Assembly (NCBI GenBank): GCA_029844215.1
Contig: CM056721.1
Coordinates: 12,350,368-12,414,367, forward strand
Direction of reading: 5' to 3'
Source of the DNA: Przewalskia tangutica
Lineage: Eukaryota; Streptophyta; Magnoliopsida; Solanales; Solanaceae
Length of the DNA: 64,000 nucleotides
The notes below the pieces were generated by a model. That model searched no databases, had not been told where the DNA came from, and saw nothing but the letters and a program-made list of their open reading frames with translations. Of the stretch, positions 10,145 through 21,714 are shown one piece after another. The translations under genes and the position numbers were made by a program. The first letter of the stretch is position 1; every line of letters starts with the position of its first letter.

Positions 10145-13100
10145 TATACACATCAGCGGTCGGGTTGACCGAAAGGACCAGGTTGACCGGTGGTTTAAGG
10201 GCCGGCCGGGCCGTGAGACATCTGGGTTGGGGTGGATTGTCCCCCAACCCAACCCATGGGTCATTTCAAAACCAGTCTAACCGGACGGTTAGGCGTATTG
10301 AAAACCGGTTCCATTCTGGGTTAACCGGGCCGGACGGTTACAAAAAAAAAAAAAAATTGCCCAACCAGTCAAAATGGCCGTTGGGCTTGAAAGAAGAAAA
10401 GTGGGGCGGGTGGCAATCGGTCATTTAATGGTCGATATATTAATTTTTTTGTTTTTGTTTTGTTTTATTATTTATTTTAATTCCATTTTACCCTTTAAAA
10501 ATCTATAAATTCTCTACATTTTCTTCATTTTTATCACACAACATTTCTCTCAATTCTCTTATTCTCATACTCTCTTAATCATCTTTATTATCAATTTTCA
10601 AGTTATTAATATTATTAGTTTTCAAATTCAAAGTAGCAAGACTTGAGACTTGAGCTTGAGTTTCTATTGGTCGAATCCCAAGTTTGGTACACTCGTTTCA
10701 TTCTCTAATTATTTTATTAAATTGTCATATTTATTTGTTGATTATTTAAATATTTTATAATGTCTTTACTAAGGAATTGCGTCGATCTTGTAGTAAATCT
10801 AGTTCAAGGGTAAAAATCAGAGTTCTTCATCATCTAATCAAAATATAGATTATGATCAAATGCAAAAGATTTTGGAATGAAGATAATGAATGTGATAACG
10901 TTCAATTAGATAATATTGTTGAACTTGAAGAACAAGAACAAGAACCTCCTACACCTCTTAGTGTTCCTTACATCGATGTTAGTGCTGCTAGTGGTAGTCG
11001 TAGTCGTAGACCTCCTTTACCAGAACGATGCAAGAAAAAAGGAGTAAAGTGTGGCTCTTTTATGATAAAGTTGTAGATCTTGATAGAGTTAAATGTAATA
11101 TTTGTGGGAGAACTTATAAACATAAGGCGGGGGTGGTGACGGGGGGCACTATAGCTAGACATATAAAATTCGATCATACGGCACAATGGAATCTGTCCCT
11201 AATTTAGAACCCGGTCAACAACAACTTAATCCATTAAGCGGGGGTTGGCTAAACGATCCAAAAAGATCGCGTTGAATTAGCAAAAATGATTGTCGGAGGT
11301 TGTTTGCCTTTTTCTTTTTGCTTCTTCATATTTAATTACATATATTCAAAGAGTATATAATCCTTTTTTAAAGGTGTTCCTCGTAGTACTACTAGAGCCG
11401 ATATTTTTAGACTTCATAATGATTATGTTATTTTCTTGCAATATTTGTTTGCTAACCTTCCATGCCATGTTAGTTTTACTTGGACATTGGACATGCGTTG
11501 AGCGATTATGATTATTTAACAATTACTTGTCATTGGATTGATGAAAATTTTAATATGGAAAAACGTATTATTGCTTTTGCGTATGGCGAGGATCAAAGTC
11601 ATCTTGGAAAATATATAAGCGAAACTATTTGTTTTATGCCCAAAAATATAATCTTTATAATAAAATACTTTGTGTATCATTTGATAATGCATCTAATAAT
11701 ATCACTTTGTAGATCTTTTAAAGCGAAGTACAACCACCACTTCTGATATATTTCATGTTCGTTGTGCTTGTCATATTTATAATTTAATTGTTAAAAGTGG
11801 TCTTGATTTATTTTCACCAAATAAAACTTGTCAAAAGAAATTGGAGTTATTCAGTAATAATAGGAAAAATAGAATTATAGAATTTAAAGAAAAATGTAAA
11901 CAATTTAATTTGAGACCTAAATTCATGCGGAAGAGATTATTACGGTGGAATTATACTTATTTATTTTTAAAAGAATGTTATAAGTATAAAGACCCATAAC
12001 ACATGTTGCAAATGCGCATTGTAAGAACGTAATGTATATGTTAACAAGCGAACATTGGAAATCAATTGGTGAACTTTTAAAATTTTTACGTAAATTTTAC
12101 TCAGAATCGTTGAATTTTCGGATCTTATTACCCAATGATTTGTAATGCTTTAGCTCATATAAATTTGAAATTTCCTATTTACTTTATGGTTTAAAATCAA
12201 ATGTGAAATATACTGAATATACGATTCTGATTATGTTTGAAAAGTTTAAAAATATTTTTTCCTATTCCCGATGTTTATTGTATTGATGCGATCTTAAATC
12301 CTTCTATTAAAAGGTAGATTGTCATAATCTAATATTTAGTTTATATACTTATATGGAAATAGGTGGAACAGAAACTCCATCTTCATTTGATTGCATAAAT
12401 AAACTTGATACTAATTTAACAACATTATATGAATATTATGCTACATTACATGATAACACCAACTCTGCTACTAATATTCCTTCTAGTTCAGTTGTTACGT
12501 GTCTACACAGGATGATGATGACGATGAAGAAGAATCTTTAGACATATGGAGCACTTTTACAACACAACTAACCAAGTCGATCTTGCGATGAGATGCAATT
12601 TTATTTGCAAAAGCGGTGAGCGAAGAAAAATTTTGACCCTTTACAATGGTGGCGGGATAACAAAGCAATTCCGGTACTTGCAGCGATGGCGGATGTTCTT
12701 AATGTCGATCTCAGCGGTGGCTGAAAAAGTGCATTTAGCCAAGCACGATCAAATAGAGAACACGCCACTCGTTGGGTGGAAGCACATTAAGTGTTAGTCC
12801 GCAAGGGATTGGATCGATCGGAGAGAAGAAATCAAGGATGTTGAGACGTTAATTCTCCAGAAGATGAAGAAATAGGCAATATTTTGGAAGGCGGGAGCGA
12901 AGGCGGGACTGGAATTAATACTCCAGATTTAGAGGCTATGGAGCATAACCAATTCAATCAACCTATAGATTACGAAGAACTTGCAAAAAGGATGCATAAT
13001 ATGTAAATAAAATTATTATTACTTCATTATGTACTCTTATTAACGTTATGAAAGTTCAAAAGTTTACATCTTATCATTAATTTTAATTTTACTATCTATT

Positions 13101-13545
13101 TAGTTGTTAATCATTATTACTTATAAGTTATATGACTTATATCTACTAATCTAATAAATTAATAAAATTATAATTACAAATTTACAATATAAACTATAAA
13201 GTTATAAACTATAAAGTATAAAGTTATAATCTATAATAAAGTATAAAGTTATAAACTATAAAATAAAAAGTTAACTTTAAAGTTTCAATTTTAATATATA
13301 CAACTAAATTATATATTATGTTACATATTTAAATTGAATTTAGTTTATATTATAGAAAATAAATACTAGAATTTAAAAAAAATTTAAAAAAAAAAAAAGC
13401 GGGTTGGGAGTTCGACCGAACCGCGGGCCAACACGGAATCGATGCAACCGGACAGTTGGCCGGTAATCCGATGACGAACCGTGCCGTCGGGCAAATTAAA
13501 CTTGTGAAGGGGCTCGGTCCGGTCGGTCGGCCGTTAGCGGGTATA
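10145..13545 (+). mobile_element. hAT-2, hAT transposon nested in the retroelement gag
   Basis: The ends read TATACACATCAGCGGTCGG (left) and CGGTCGGCCGTTAGCGGGTATA (right), imperfect inverted repeats rich in CGG/CCG followed inward by GC-rich subterminal DNA (10165-10390; 13400-13540). Flanking octamers are ATGTCGAT at 10137-10144 and GTGTCGAT at 13546-13553, a 7/8 target duplication. Joining the flanks restores the gag text seen uninterrupted in copy A near 730. Size is 3.4 kb. It holds a decayed transposase on the plus strand. Confidence 0.85.
10852..13006 (+). pseudogene. hAT-2 transposase, heavily mutated
   Basis: The start region encodes an acidic stretch with repeated EQE residues (10852-11040). 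A frameshift leads into a BED zinc finger (CNICGRTY and a later H-x-H pair, about 11085-11180). Then come DYLTITCHWID near 11510-11545, a middle region with many stops, and a C-terminal dimerisation (hATC) block near 12640-12780 that reads VLAAMADVLNV-like only across frames. The tail NQPIDYEELAKRMHNM ends at 13006. No frame longer than about 90 codons survives. Confidence 0.8.
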
Positions 13546-14433
13546 GTGTCGATGTTGAATCTAAATCTATCCATGAAATCTTGTGCCATGGCATTCCAAT
13601 CCCATTTTCGAGGTCTTGGCATGTGTACGATCCAGCGCCACGCCGGTTAGACTCACGATGAATAAGCTTCATGATGATTCTTTGGATTTTTACCAACTCC
13701 AATCAATTTATCGCAATATGACCTTAGATGAGCTCGAGATTCCCTTTCCATCGAACATGTCAAATTTGGGCACCTTGTACGCGGGTAATTCAACGCCGTC
13801 GAGTGCATACATAAGTTTTCATATTCCAAACCTTCTTCCCCTTGTTCATCCGAATGCTTTTGAATGCCTCCTTCAAACTACGGATTTCTTTTGCCATATT
13901 TTCATCACCGCTCGAGTCCGCTCCATTTCCTTGTATTGATCGTCTCTTGAGAGGATGTATGCATAATAAATGGTTGGCTTTCGATCGGATGTGCTAATCC
14001 TCATATTGTTTGTGTGTCATCCGCTCGTATTGGGTGGCTTGGCAATTTGGGTTGAGTGGGGAGATATAAGTAGGTGGAGGTTGAGATGTGTATGTAGTGA
14101 GCGGATCGTTTTGGAGGTCGGCTTGCAAATTGACCGGCGAGTGACATTTGGTGTGGTGGTATGTTGCGGCCTCTGCGGGAGCTTTGGGAAGTGGAGGATC
14201 GAGGGCTTGTGACACGATTGCATTTGTCCTTTGCTCAGGAGTGGTGCATTCAAGCTAATAGACGAGGTTTGTGATATTTGGAGCCTTTCTATTTGGCTTG
14301 CATGATTTCCATTCTTTGCGATAGTGTGGCGAGTTTTGATCATTGGCGTTTCTCATTTCCAGCGCCTCTGCATCCTCTACGGGAGCGGGGGCGAGTCTAA
14401 GTTGTTTCGTTACGGTGCTTACGGATTAGTCAT
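13546..14433 (-). pseudogene. Ty3/gypsy gag remnant, copy B, N-terminal part
   Basis: This is the minus-strand start of gag copy B, with ATG at 14433 (MTNP-type start as in copy A). It reads through the glutamine/proline linker (QNDPLTTYTSQPPPTYIS, near 14090) to the conserved block WNAMAQDFMDRFRFN near 13560-13600, just before the hAT-2 insertion. Multiple one-base differences from copy A shift the frame. Confidence 0.75.
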
Positions 14434-15428
14434 TTATTGGATGATTGTGCTTACGCGGTCAGCGAATCAACCTTTTGGGGATAAGCTAGACAAAAATAAA
14501 CCTTTAACAAATGAAGCAAACCAAGTTAGTATAATATGCAAAAAGTTGCGATCGATATATACTAATAAGCAAATTGCAAATCAAGTGCGTGTTCTAACAT
14601 GTTTGGGACCTCTTTATGCGGTAGGCCTAAACGTCAAATATGCGAGTTATGATAGATTTGTCCAAGTCGCCCATTTGTAATGCTTTTGTTGGAAATGGCG
14701 ACCAAATGACAGTGCACTTTTTCCAATTTCAGCATGACATGATTAGGTTTGGATTTGTCTATCATCGCCACGCTACATAATATCTTTGGTTGGTCGTTGG
14801 GTTGAGGAACCCGTCGACAAGTTTGGTGTCTTCCTAATTGTGGTGTCGATGCAGGGCCGTACCTAAGGTAAATGCATGCATGCCACAAAATAAAGGTGGT
14901 ATAGCTCTATCTTAAGTTTCTAAGATTTGGCTTTTCTAGACGCTTGAGTTCAGGCGGACAACTCGAGTAAGAAGGCTACGCGGTGATCAGACGAACCGAT
15001 CTAACTCGCAGCGCCAACTCTCCTAAAATTTGGATATTTTGAAAGAAATTTGCGGGTGCGAAGCACACGGTAGCGTGAGTGTGTGATAGTGTGAATTTTC
15101 GGAATGGAAGAAAATATGAGCGGAATGCGGTTTAAGGAAAGCGAAAGCGGTAGCAATTAAAATAAATAAAACAAAATATAGCACAGCCAATTAAATGCAA
15201 AATAATGTCAAATAATAACCCTAGGTGCATTATGGTCAAGAACCTAAAATCCCAATGAGTCGCGCCATTACGCTACCGATTTCGCGACCTTTTCCTAAAA
15301 AGCGAACCCTGCTTCTCAAATAGAAATGTTAGAAAATAAATAATAAAATGCTAAAAGAAAGTTAAAGAAGTGTTTAAAATATTAAAAATGCTAAAGGGTT
15401 CGCGGAGTCGCCACCTAATTATTTTGGG
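14434..15428 (-). other. Retrotransposon leader, copy B, with tRNA-Arg-type primer binding site
   Basis: The primer binding site is at 15396-15413 (minus strand TGGCGACTCCGCGAACCC). The first 12 bases fit the 3' end of a plant tRNA-Arg; the rest does not. The remainder is untranslated leader, near identical to copy A. Confidence 0.6.
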
Positions 15429-18400
15429 TGAATTAGGACACCTAAATGTTAACTAGTTTAAAGTAAACATTAACTCCATTTAATGGTCTGCTAAACTTAA
15501 TGAGATTCTGGGTAAGGGTTCTTTATTATCCTAAAGGGAAGGGGTTAGGCACCCTAAAGGACCCGCTAACTTGCGGTTGTCCGTTCAAACCTAGGTTAAT
15601 TATTGTATTAGAAAAAATGCATGTTTAGAAATATTTAAGTCAAAAGATATTGCAAGTATATAAAAAAATGTATTTTTGACAAACATAAGGGAGTTGTAAG
15701 ATTTGTTTATGTAAAGTTTAAAAAATACATATCGTATAGCAATAGTGTGAAATATAACTCAAAAGTCGGATTTGGACAAAATAAACATAAAGTAGACATG
15801 GTTTATAAAAGTATAAGATTGGTTTATTGAAAACAGTACTTATATTTGCCAAATTGATTTTTAACTAATATATATATATATGTCCTGATATCTAAAGTGC
15901 TTATTGATAATAGGAAAATGATAAATTATATAATGTTAATAACGAGTATGAGGAAAAATTATTTCTTTTGTTATGGGTTTAGTAAAAATAGTCTTAATCA
16001 CATGATATGAAATATAAATAAAGAGTGGTTAAATTGTTTTTTTTAATCTAGACCTATGTGTTGAACCTAAGACAAATAATAAAATGGATTTATATTTTTA
16101 AATTACCCTCCCAATCTATTCGACGACTAATAGAGTCATGTATCATATTAATTACAGTATTAAGATAATAAAATTGCAATAACAAATAAAGACATAAAAT
16201 GAGGCAACGAGATTTAACGAGTAGGAGGAGTTGAGATGGATGACGACGTCATCTTGTACTATTTTGTTTAGGGAATTTCTGAAGCGAGAATGCGGATGAA
16301 TGTACATAGACGCGGGTTGCCATTTGAAGTAGCTCGTGATGAGTCTCGCCGTGAGACTCTTCATTTTGCTCCGGTGCATTTCATGTAAAAAAAGATGATA
16401 AGGATTAGTACATATCCACAATTTTACCAAACATAATAAATAGACATTGGCCCAAAAATTGACACATATGGGTTACATTTCACCATGTATGCATTTAATA
16501 TCCCTGAAACTAGGCAAATATATCGGGTGCGTTGAGAACCCAAATAAATAATATAAACTCAAAACACGCCACAACAAACAGTACACCAACTTCAAATCCC
16601 TTATATCCTAGACCCCTTTGTTTATAAAATTTGTATTTATTAAAAAAAACAGTTTAGTCAAAATAATTCCCCTTTGATGACAATACATTTAGATGCCTTA
16701 CTAGGGTTCGAACTAGACATACCACACCAGTGCCGGCATAATAAACAGATTTTCTTTATGTTATGAACACCATAAAATATGAGGGATTCTCACTATCCAG
16801 ACTTAGCAAATGCCACAAACATGCTCACATATAATATTTTTAACTAGGAAATGATCATGCTCTTCTATTGATGTACAATTATTAACCACAACAATCCAAA
16901 ATGCATGATTGTAGAGGCCAGAATCAACAACCACAGTAAACAATGGACCTGGCTTGTCATGGAATGGACATCTCGAGTTCAGGCCCCTTCCAGGTCCCCC
17001 TGTTTGCTAAAACAATTCCCACATCAACTACAGCATATATATATCTCACTACATGATCCTACATGTGTTTTGACAAATGCAACTATAATTTTAACAAGGA
17101 AACTTAAATCACAAACAAAACAACAAAGACAATATGGACACACAAATAGATGCAAACAATTTTCCTGCCATTCTTGACACCCACGAGAACAAATTTTTCC
17201 TCAATTTTCATTACAATAAGCCTAATCGCACATGATAATTGAGATCCAATCCAGGTATGGTCTTAACCAACACGAAGATAAAACGGTATTAATTAATCGG
17301 CACATTAACCATCATAGACATTCAATAAGAGCAGATTTCCATATTTTCTGAGCCTAACAAAATGAGACACATACATAGAAATTAACACCTAAACACACGA
17401 AACCTCCTATCGTGTTTTCTTTCTTACTACTCTGGATTCACAAACAGCGAGTCTGCCAACATGCTAGCAGGGACGTAAGAATACATGACTTATTGAAACA
17501 TGGAAGACATGCTACAACTGATATGAAGGGACCAAAATCTGTAAACCAAACTAAACAGAACCACACCACGTTATTCATTTGGCATAGCGATTGTGCAGGC
17601 CACTCTGAGACACAGTGAGGACAGGACGTTACAGAATATATGGCAAGTCAACTAGTTTGACATAGAACACAACAAATGCCTAAAGGGCATAGAGTATACG
17701 ACCCAGCATGTTTGGGCCTCAATAAACAGATCAACATATAACTTTAACGATGGCCAGCGTCATCTTCATGCCTCACAAATATGAATGAATAAATACACGT
17801 GTAATCACAAACAAACAGACAGTACTACGAAATGGACTGAGAAGAATTCGATTTTACCTTCTCCGGGCAGCGAACCGAAGCAGCGTATCAAGTCGTCGAT
17901 CCGCTCGGAGGTTTTATGCTATGCGATTGAAAATGATATCGTTTGTGGTCGATTCTAAGCTATTTTTCTGAAAGAAAGGCTACGGCTAAAGGATGCTAAC
18001 TATCTAGGTGTTGAGCCCCCTAACTCCCGATGCCTTATGCGAATATGCTGGTTTTTCCCCGATTCTTGTTACTATGTGCTGCTGGTTTTCGAAGGTTTTG
18101 AAAGGGTTTCTACCGCCAGCGAAATATCGATGATTTCCGGATATTACGACTGATTTTCTGATTGAGTCCCGGATACCCGTCGATTGTTGCTATTGGACTC
18201 CTCTCCCCCTCTGAGCTCCCTGCTCTCGATGTTCTACTGATTAAGTTCTTAACTGCGGCTAAGGGGGCGTCCAATCCCTGCCTATCGGTTTTGCATGCTC
18301 TCCCTTTTATAGTCCCAATCTTGGGGTTCTAATGTTGGTAAGTTATCGGTACCATTCAGGACTGATTTTGTGCGATTCGTAAGTGATTTTTGGACGAGAT

Positions 18401-19142
18401 TTGTGCTTATCCTGGGTGCGATTTGGTTAAAGATTCTCCCAGATTCTTTGGTGTAAAAATCAATTAAGGGTTGGTTATGGTAAGGTTTTATTATGGTAAG
18501 TTGTGTGGGTGTATATGGGTGTAAGTACGGCGGTAATGGGTTTTTAGGTTAGAAGGATATTTTGTTAGGTTTAGCGTGGGGGAGAGGATTTTTAGGGCTG
18601 CGTTTCTGTGAGGATGAAGTGAGGTAAAGGGGCTGTTGTATACTGAGGGGTGTGGGCTGATGGGCGATGGGTTGCTGATAAAGGGTGAGGAGTGGGCGCG
18701 GGGTGGGCCAAATTTAGTGGGTTGTGGATAATTTATTTAAGGGATGGGAATTGAGCTAGTTTAAATGGGTATTAGATTTAGGAGTTAGTTTTTTAGGTGT
18801 TAGGTATTTAATTAGTGGTAAGTTATTTAAGATGTGGTTAAATTATTTAGGTGTTTTATTAATCTAATTTTGAGTTTAAAATTATTACAAATAATAAATG
18901 CGGGTGTGCTATTTAATTAGTATTTAATGTTTGTAATGTGATGTCGTTATTAAGACTTATTAAATAAAATTAGGACTTCTTAATTCTTTTATGAATGCTA
19001 TTATTAAAACGCGTGTGTTAGATTATTATTTTATGTATTATTCGCTGCATTTTATTATAAAAATCCCTAAAAATTATTTTATAAAATTAGTGTAATTTTA
19101 TAGTTAATGACTGGACGGGAGGGTCAAAATTGGGTGTCAACA
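15429..19142 (-). repeat. Long terminal repeat B (5' LTR of the gag-only element)
   Basis: Minus-strand start TGTTGACACCC at 19142, directly abutting hAT-1 sequence. It has the same order as LTR A over 3.7 kb. Most of the length is identical; differences come in short clusters. Confidence 0.8.
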
Positions 19143-21136
19143 AGTACTAACGGTCATGATTATTTAACGGTAACCTGTCATTGGATATATTATAAATAGT
19201 CTATGCAAAATTGTATTTTAGCGTATAAATATATAGATGATAGGCACACTGGTAATTTTATTGCAGAAAATATTTATTATGTTTGTCATTATTACGGAAT
19301 AACTGATAAAATTATGTCTATTACATTAGATAACGCTTCTTCTAATAATTATGTTATTACAATTTTAAAAAATAGTTTAACTCCATCTTTTCCAGATCAT
19401 TTTCATATAAGATGTGTGTGTCATATATGTAACTTAGTTGTAAAGGATGGTTTATGACTTTTTGCAGACATTTTTGATAAAATACAATTTGCTATAAACT
19501 ATATTTTAAAAATAATAAAATACAACGAAAAAAAGAATATAAAAAAACTTGTCATGATTGCCAACTACCTTATAAAAAAATTCAGAAGAAGTACCCACTA
19601 GGTGGAATTCTTTGTACCAGCAACTACTTGTTGTTTATGACTATAGAAGACTTATAACTTTATTTTTTAACGCCCATAATCAAAATCCAGTTTATATGGT
19701 TGTAGATAGCGATTTGGTCAAAATTGTCGAACTTATTGTATTTTAGAGAAATTTTTTCAAGCAACAAAAGAATTTTCCGGTATATATTATCCTACTATTT
19801 CAACTATGTTGTTTTATATAGCTCTCATATTATTTTTACCCGTTCAAGTGAAGAAGCAGAGTATAGAGGAGTTGCAAATGTTGTTGCTGAGATCTGTTGG
19901 CTCTGAAACGTTGGCTAAAACAGCTTATAAGACATCTATTAAAAAAATATTTATCAAAATTTTAAAAAAAATTATTCATATTTCCACTATTTATATTATT
20001 GGTGTTGTATTAAATCCGACTATTAAAATAGACGGATGTAAATCACTTATTGAAACTATTTATGATTGTATAGAAGTACTACCACCTCCAAGTTCCAAAA
20101 ATCTAAATGACTCACCCATCACCTATTGAACAAAAGAAGAAGTGTTGTCTAGCATAGAAAACGAATGCAAAAAAATTTGTAGGTATTATCATCAAGAAAG
20201 TGCTAGCAACCAACCGACTTTCATACTATCATCTTTTTTTTCAACACAACCTCAAAAAAGACATGTTGTTTCTGTGACTAATATTCAAAGCCTCGGAAAT
20301 AGAATGTGCGATGTTAACACTACTAACCAAATTAGCGAGTTTATATTTTTGTTTTGCGGGGTGCTTTACCGTACCAAGCAATTATCACTGAAGAATGAGA
20401 TGAAGTTTTGCTGAAATACTGGAGGGAGAATAAGAAGACATTTCCGACACTTTCAATGATGGCCCGAGATGTTTTGAACATTCAAGTGTCATCAACGGCA
20501 TCTGAAAACACTTTTTCTGCCGGCGAATTTCAAATAGGAGAGCACAAACACTCATTCGCATGAGACAGTTTGGAGATTGCAGTATTATTCAGAGATTGGA
20601 TACGAGCGGAGCGAAGAAGGTGCGGTCAACCAGAGATGAACAAAGAAGAAGACGAAAACTACAACGACATCTTATCCGAATGTGGTGGAAGCGACGTAGA
20701 GCAATTTGATTAACAAATACCAATTCAACCGAAGAACCATATAAATTATAAGGAAAATAAAACAGTTTTTTTTTAATGTACTTTCTTTAATTGCAATTTC
20801 ACTATGTCATTTGCAACTTTTGAACGACACTACAAAGTTGTAATTTTGACAATTGTATATGTATACTGTATTAGAAAAAATCATATTTATATTAATTAAT
20901 ATAAGAGATACAAAAGAAGCCTTGAGATATTTTTATTACTCTCTTGTTCAATAATTGAGTTGTTTATATGTATGTTATTTTTTTTAATTAAGTGGAAAAA
21001 ACATGCCCCGTCTCACCCCGACCCCCGATCCGACGGGACCGGAACCGGGACGGGACTTCGGCGAATCCCGCCAATCCCTTAAACCCTCTCCCGTCCGCCG
21101 CCTGGCCCCGTCAACCTGGCCCCGCCTCGCCACCCC
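19143..21136 (+). pseudogene. hAT-1 transposase, 3' part, and right end of the element
   Basis: It resumes at the position corresponding to 39276 in the third hAT copy (AGTACTAAC, GTCATGATT). Recognisable parts: LTVTCHWI, a catalytic-core motif TLDNASSNN (about 19325) retaining the Asp, HIRCVCHICNLVV, then after many stops NPTIKIDGCKSLIE (20010) and the hATC block with TFPTLSMMARDVLNIQ and ASENTFSA (20430-20530). The GC-rich subterminal region at 20998-21136 marks the right end of the element. Several in-frame stops make it non-functional. About 345 bp present between the two halves in the 38-41 kb copy are missing here. Confidence 0.8.
19845..19910 (+). mobile_element. Captured copia RNase H fragment inside hAT-1
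   Basis: Twenty-one codons read RSSEEAEYRGVANVVAEIC plus WL, a close match to the RNase H region of Ty1/copia polyproteins, where S-x-A-E-A-E-Y-R is a hallmark. The segment lies inside the hAT-1 transposase where the related copy at 39950-40000 has none of it. Short shared strings (TTCAAG on the left, GGCTAAAACA-like on the right) sit at the junctions. Confidence 0.8.
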
Positions 21137-21228
21137 AAGAGAATGAGGGTTTTAAAAAGAAGAAACAAGACTAAATACATGCGCACGGGATTGCGGTGCC
21201 TAACAAACAATTCAAAAGGGAAAGACGG

Positions 21229-21482
21229 TCTCGAATATCCTGTAAACTCCGGGAATATTCACAAAGAGATCGAGACATCAAATATTGTCTTTATCAAAGT
21301 CTACCCAAGTTCCCGGCGTTCAATATATTGCAAAGAGATCCAAATTAACCTACGGTCGAGAAATACGATACTAACGACCCTCGAATCATGAGTAAATTTT
21401 AAGAGAGAAGTAACAAATAAATAAACAGAATTGTACTCACAAATATTCAATCAATAAAATATGTGTTTCATCAAAAAAAAAA
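21229..21482 (+). mobile_element. Retroposed insert with A10 tail and 15-bp target duplication
   Basis: A 244-bp segment ending in ten A residues (21473-21482) is flanked by the direct repeat AAAAGGGAAAGACGG at 21214-21228 and 21479-21493, overlapping the A tract. An AATAAA-like signal (CAATAAAAT) lies about 20 bp before the tail. This is the signature of LINE-machinery retroposition. The content has no ORF and its source was not identified; it could be the 3' end of a LINE, or a reverse-transcribed host or LTR transcript. Confidence 0.75.
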
Positions 21483-21519
21483 GGGAAAGACGGATGGCAA
21501 ACAGTGAGAATTAAAATAT

Positions 21520-21714
21520 ATTACTCCACATGTTTCAATTTAAGTGTCTTAGTTACTATTTGAAGAGTCCAAGAATATTTTTCTTTACCGTGATCTTTTC
21601 ATATGTTTCTAAATATTTTGACTCGTTAAGAATTAAAATATTTTTTATATAATCTCAAAATATGTAAATATTTTTTTCTACCACTCATAGATAAAACTTT
21701 TTTAACTCTTTTAA
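21520..21714. repeat. Stowaway-like fragment
   Basis: TACTCCACATGTTTCAATTT followed by AAGTGTCTTAG resembles one end of the Stowaway-type repeats seen at 47924 and 50406. No matching second end was found, so this is a truncated copy at best. Confidence 0.35.

Larger units (their letters stand above)
2635..19142 (-). mobile_element. Gag-only Ty3/gypsy LTR retrotransposon, probably Tat/Ogre-like
   Basis: Minus-strand order: 5' LTR (19142-15429), tRNA-Arg-type primer binding site (15413-15396), leader, gag (14433-13546, continuing 10144-9070), a long 3' untranslated region with three tandem arrays (8983-6891), polypurine tract, 3' LTR (6330-2635). No protease, reverse transcriptase, RNase H or integrase could be read between gag and the arrays, so it is non-autonomous. 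The Tat/Ogre assignment rests on LTR length, tRNA-Arg-type primer site and 3'UTR tandem repeats, features known for that clade; it is an inference. It is inserted in hAT-1 at 19142/19143 and itself carries hAT-2. The hAT-1 target duplication cannot be tested because the left side has been lost. Confidence 0.7.

Noticed and set aside
10165..10428. ORF in the GC-rich end of hAT-2
   Set aside because: It follows the transposon's GC-rich subterminal DNA; no start context or domain.
19724..19906. 60-codon ORF as a small gene
   Set aside because: It is hAT-1 transposase debris ending in the captured copia fragment.
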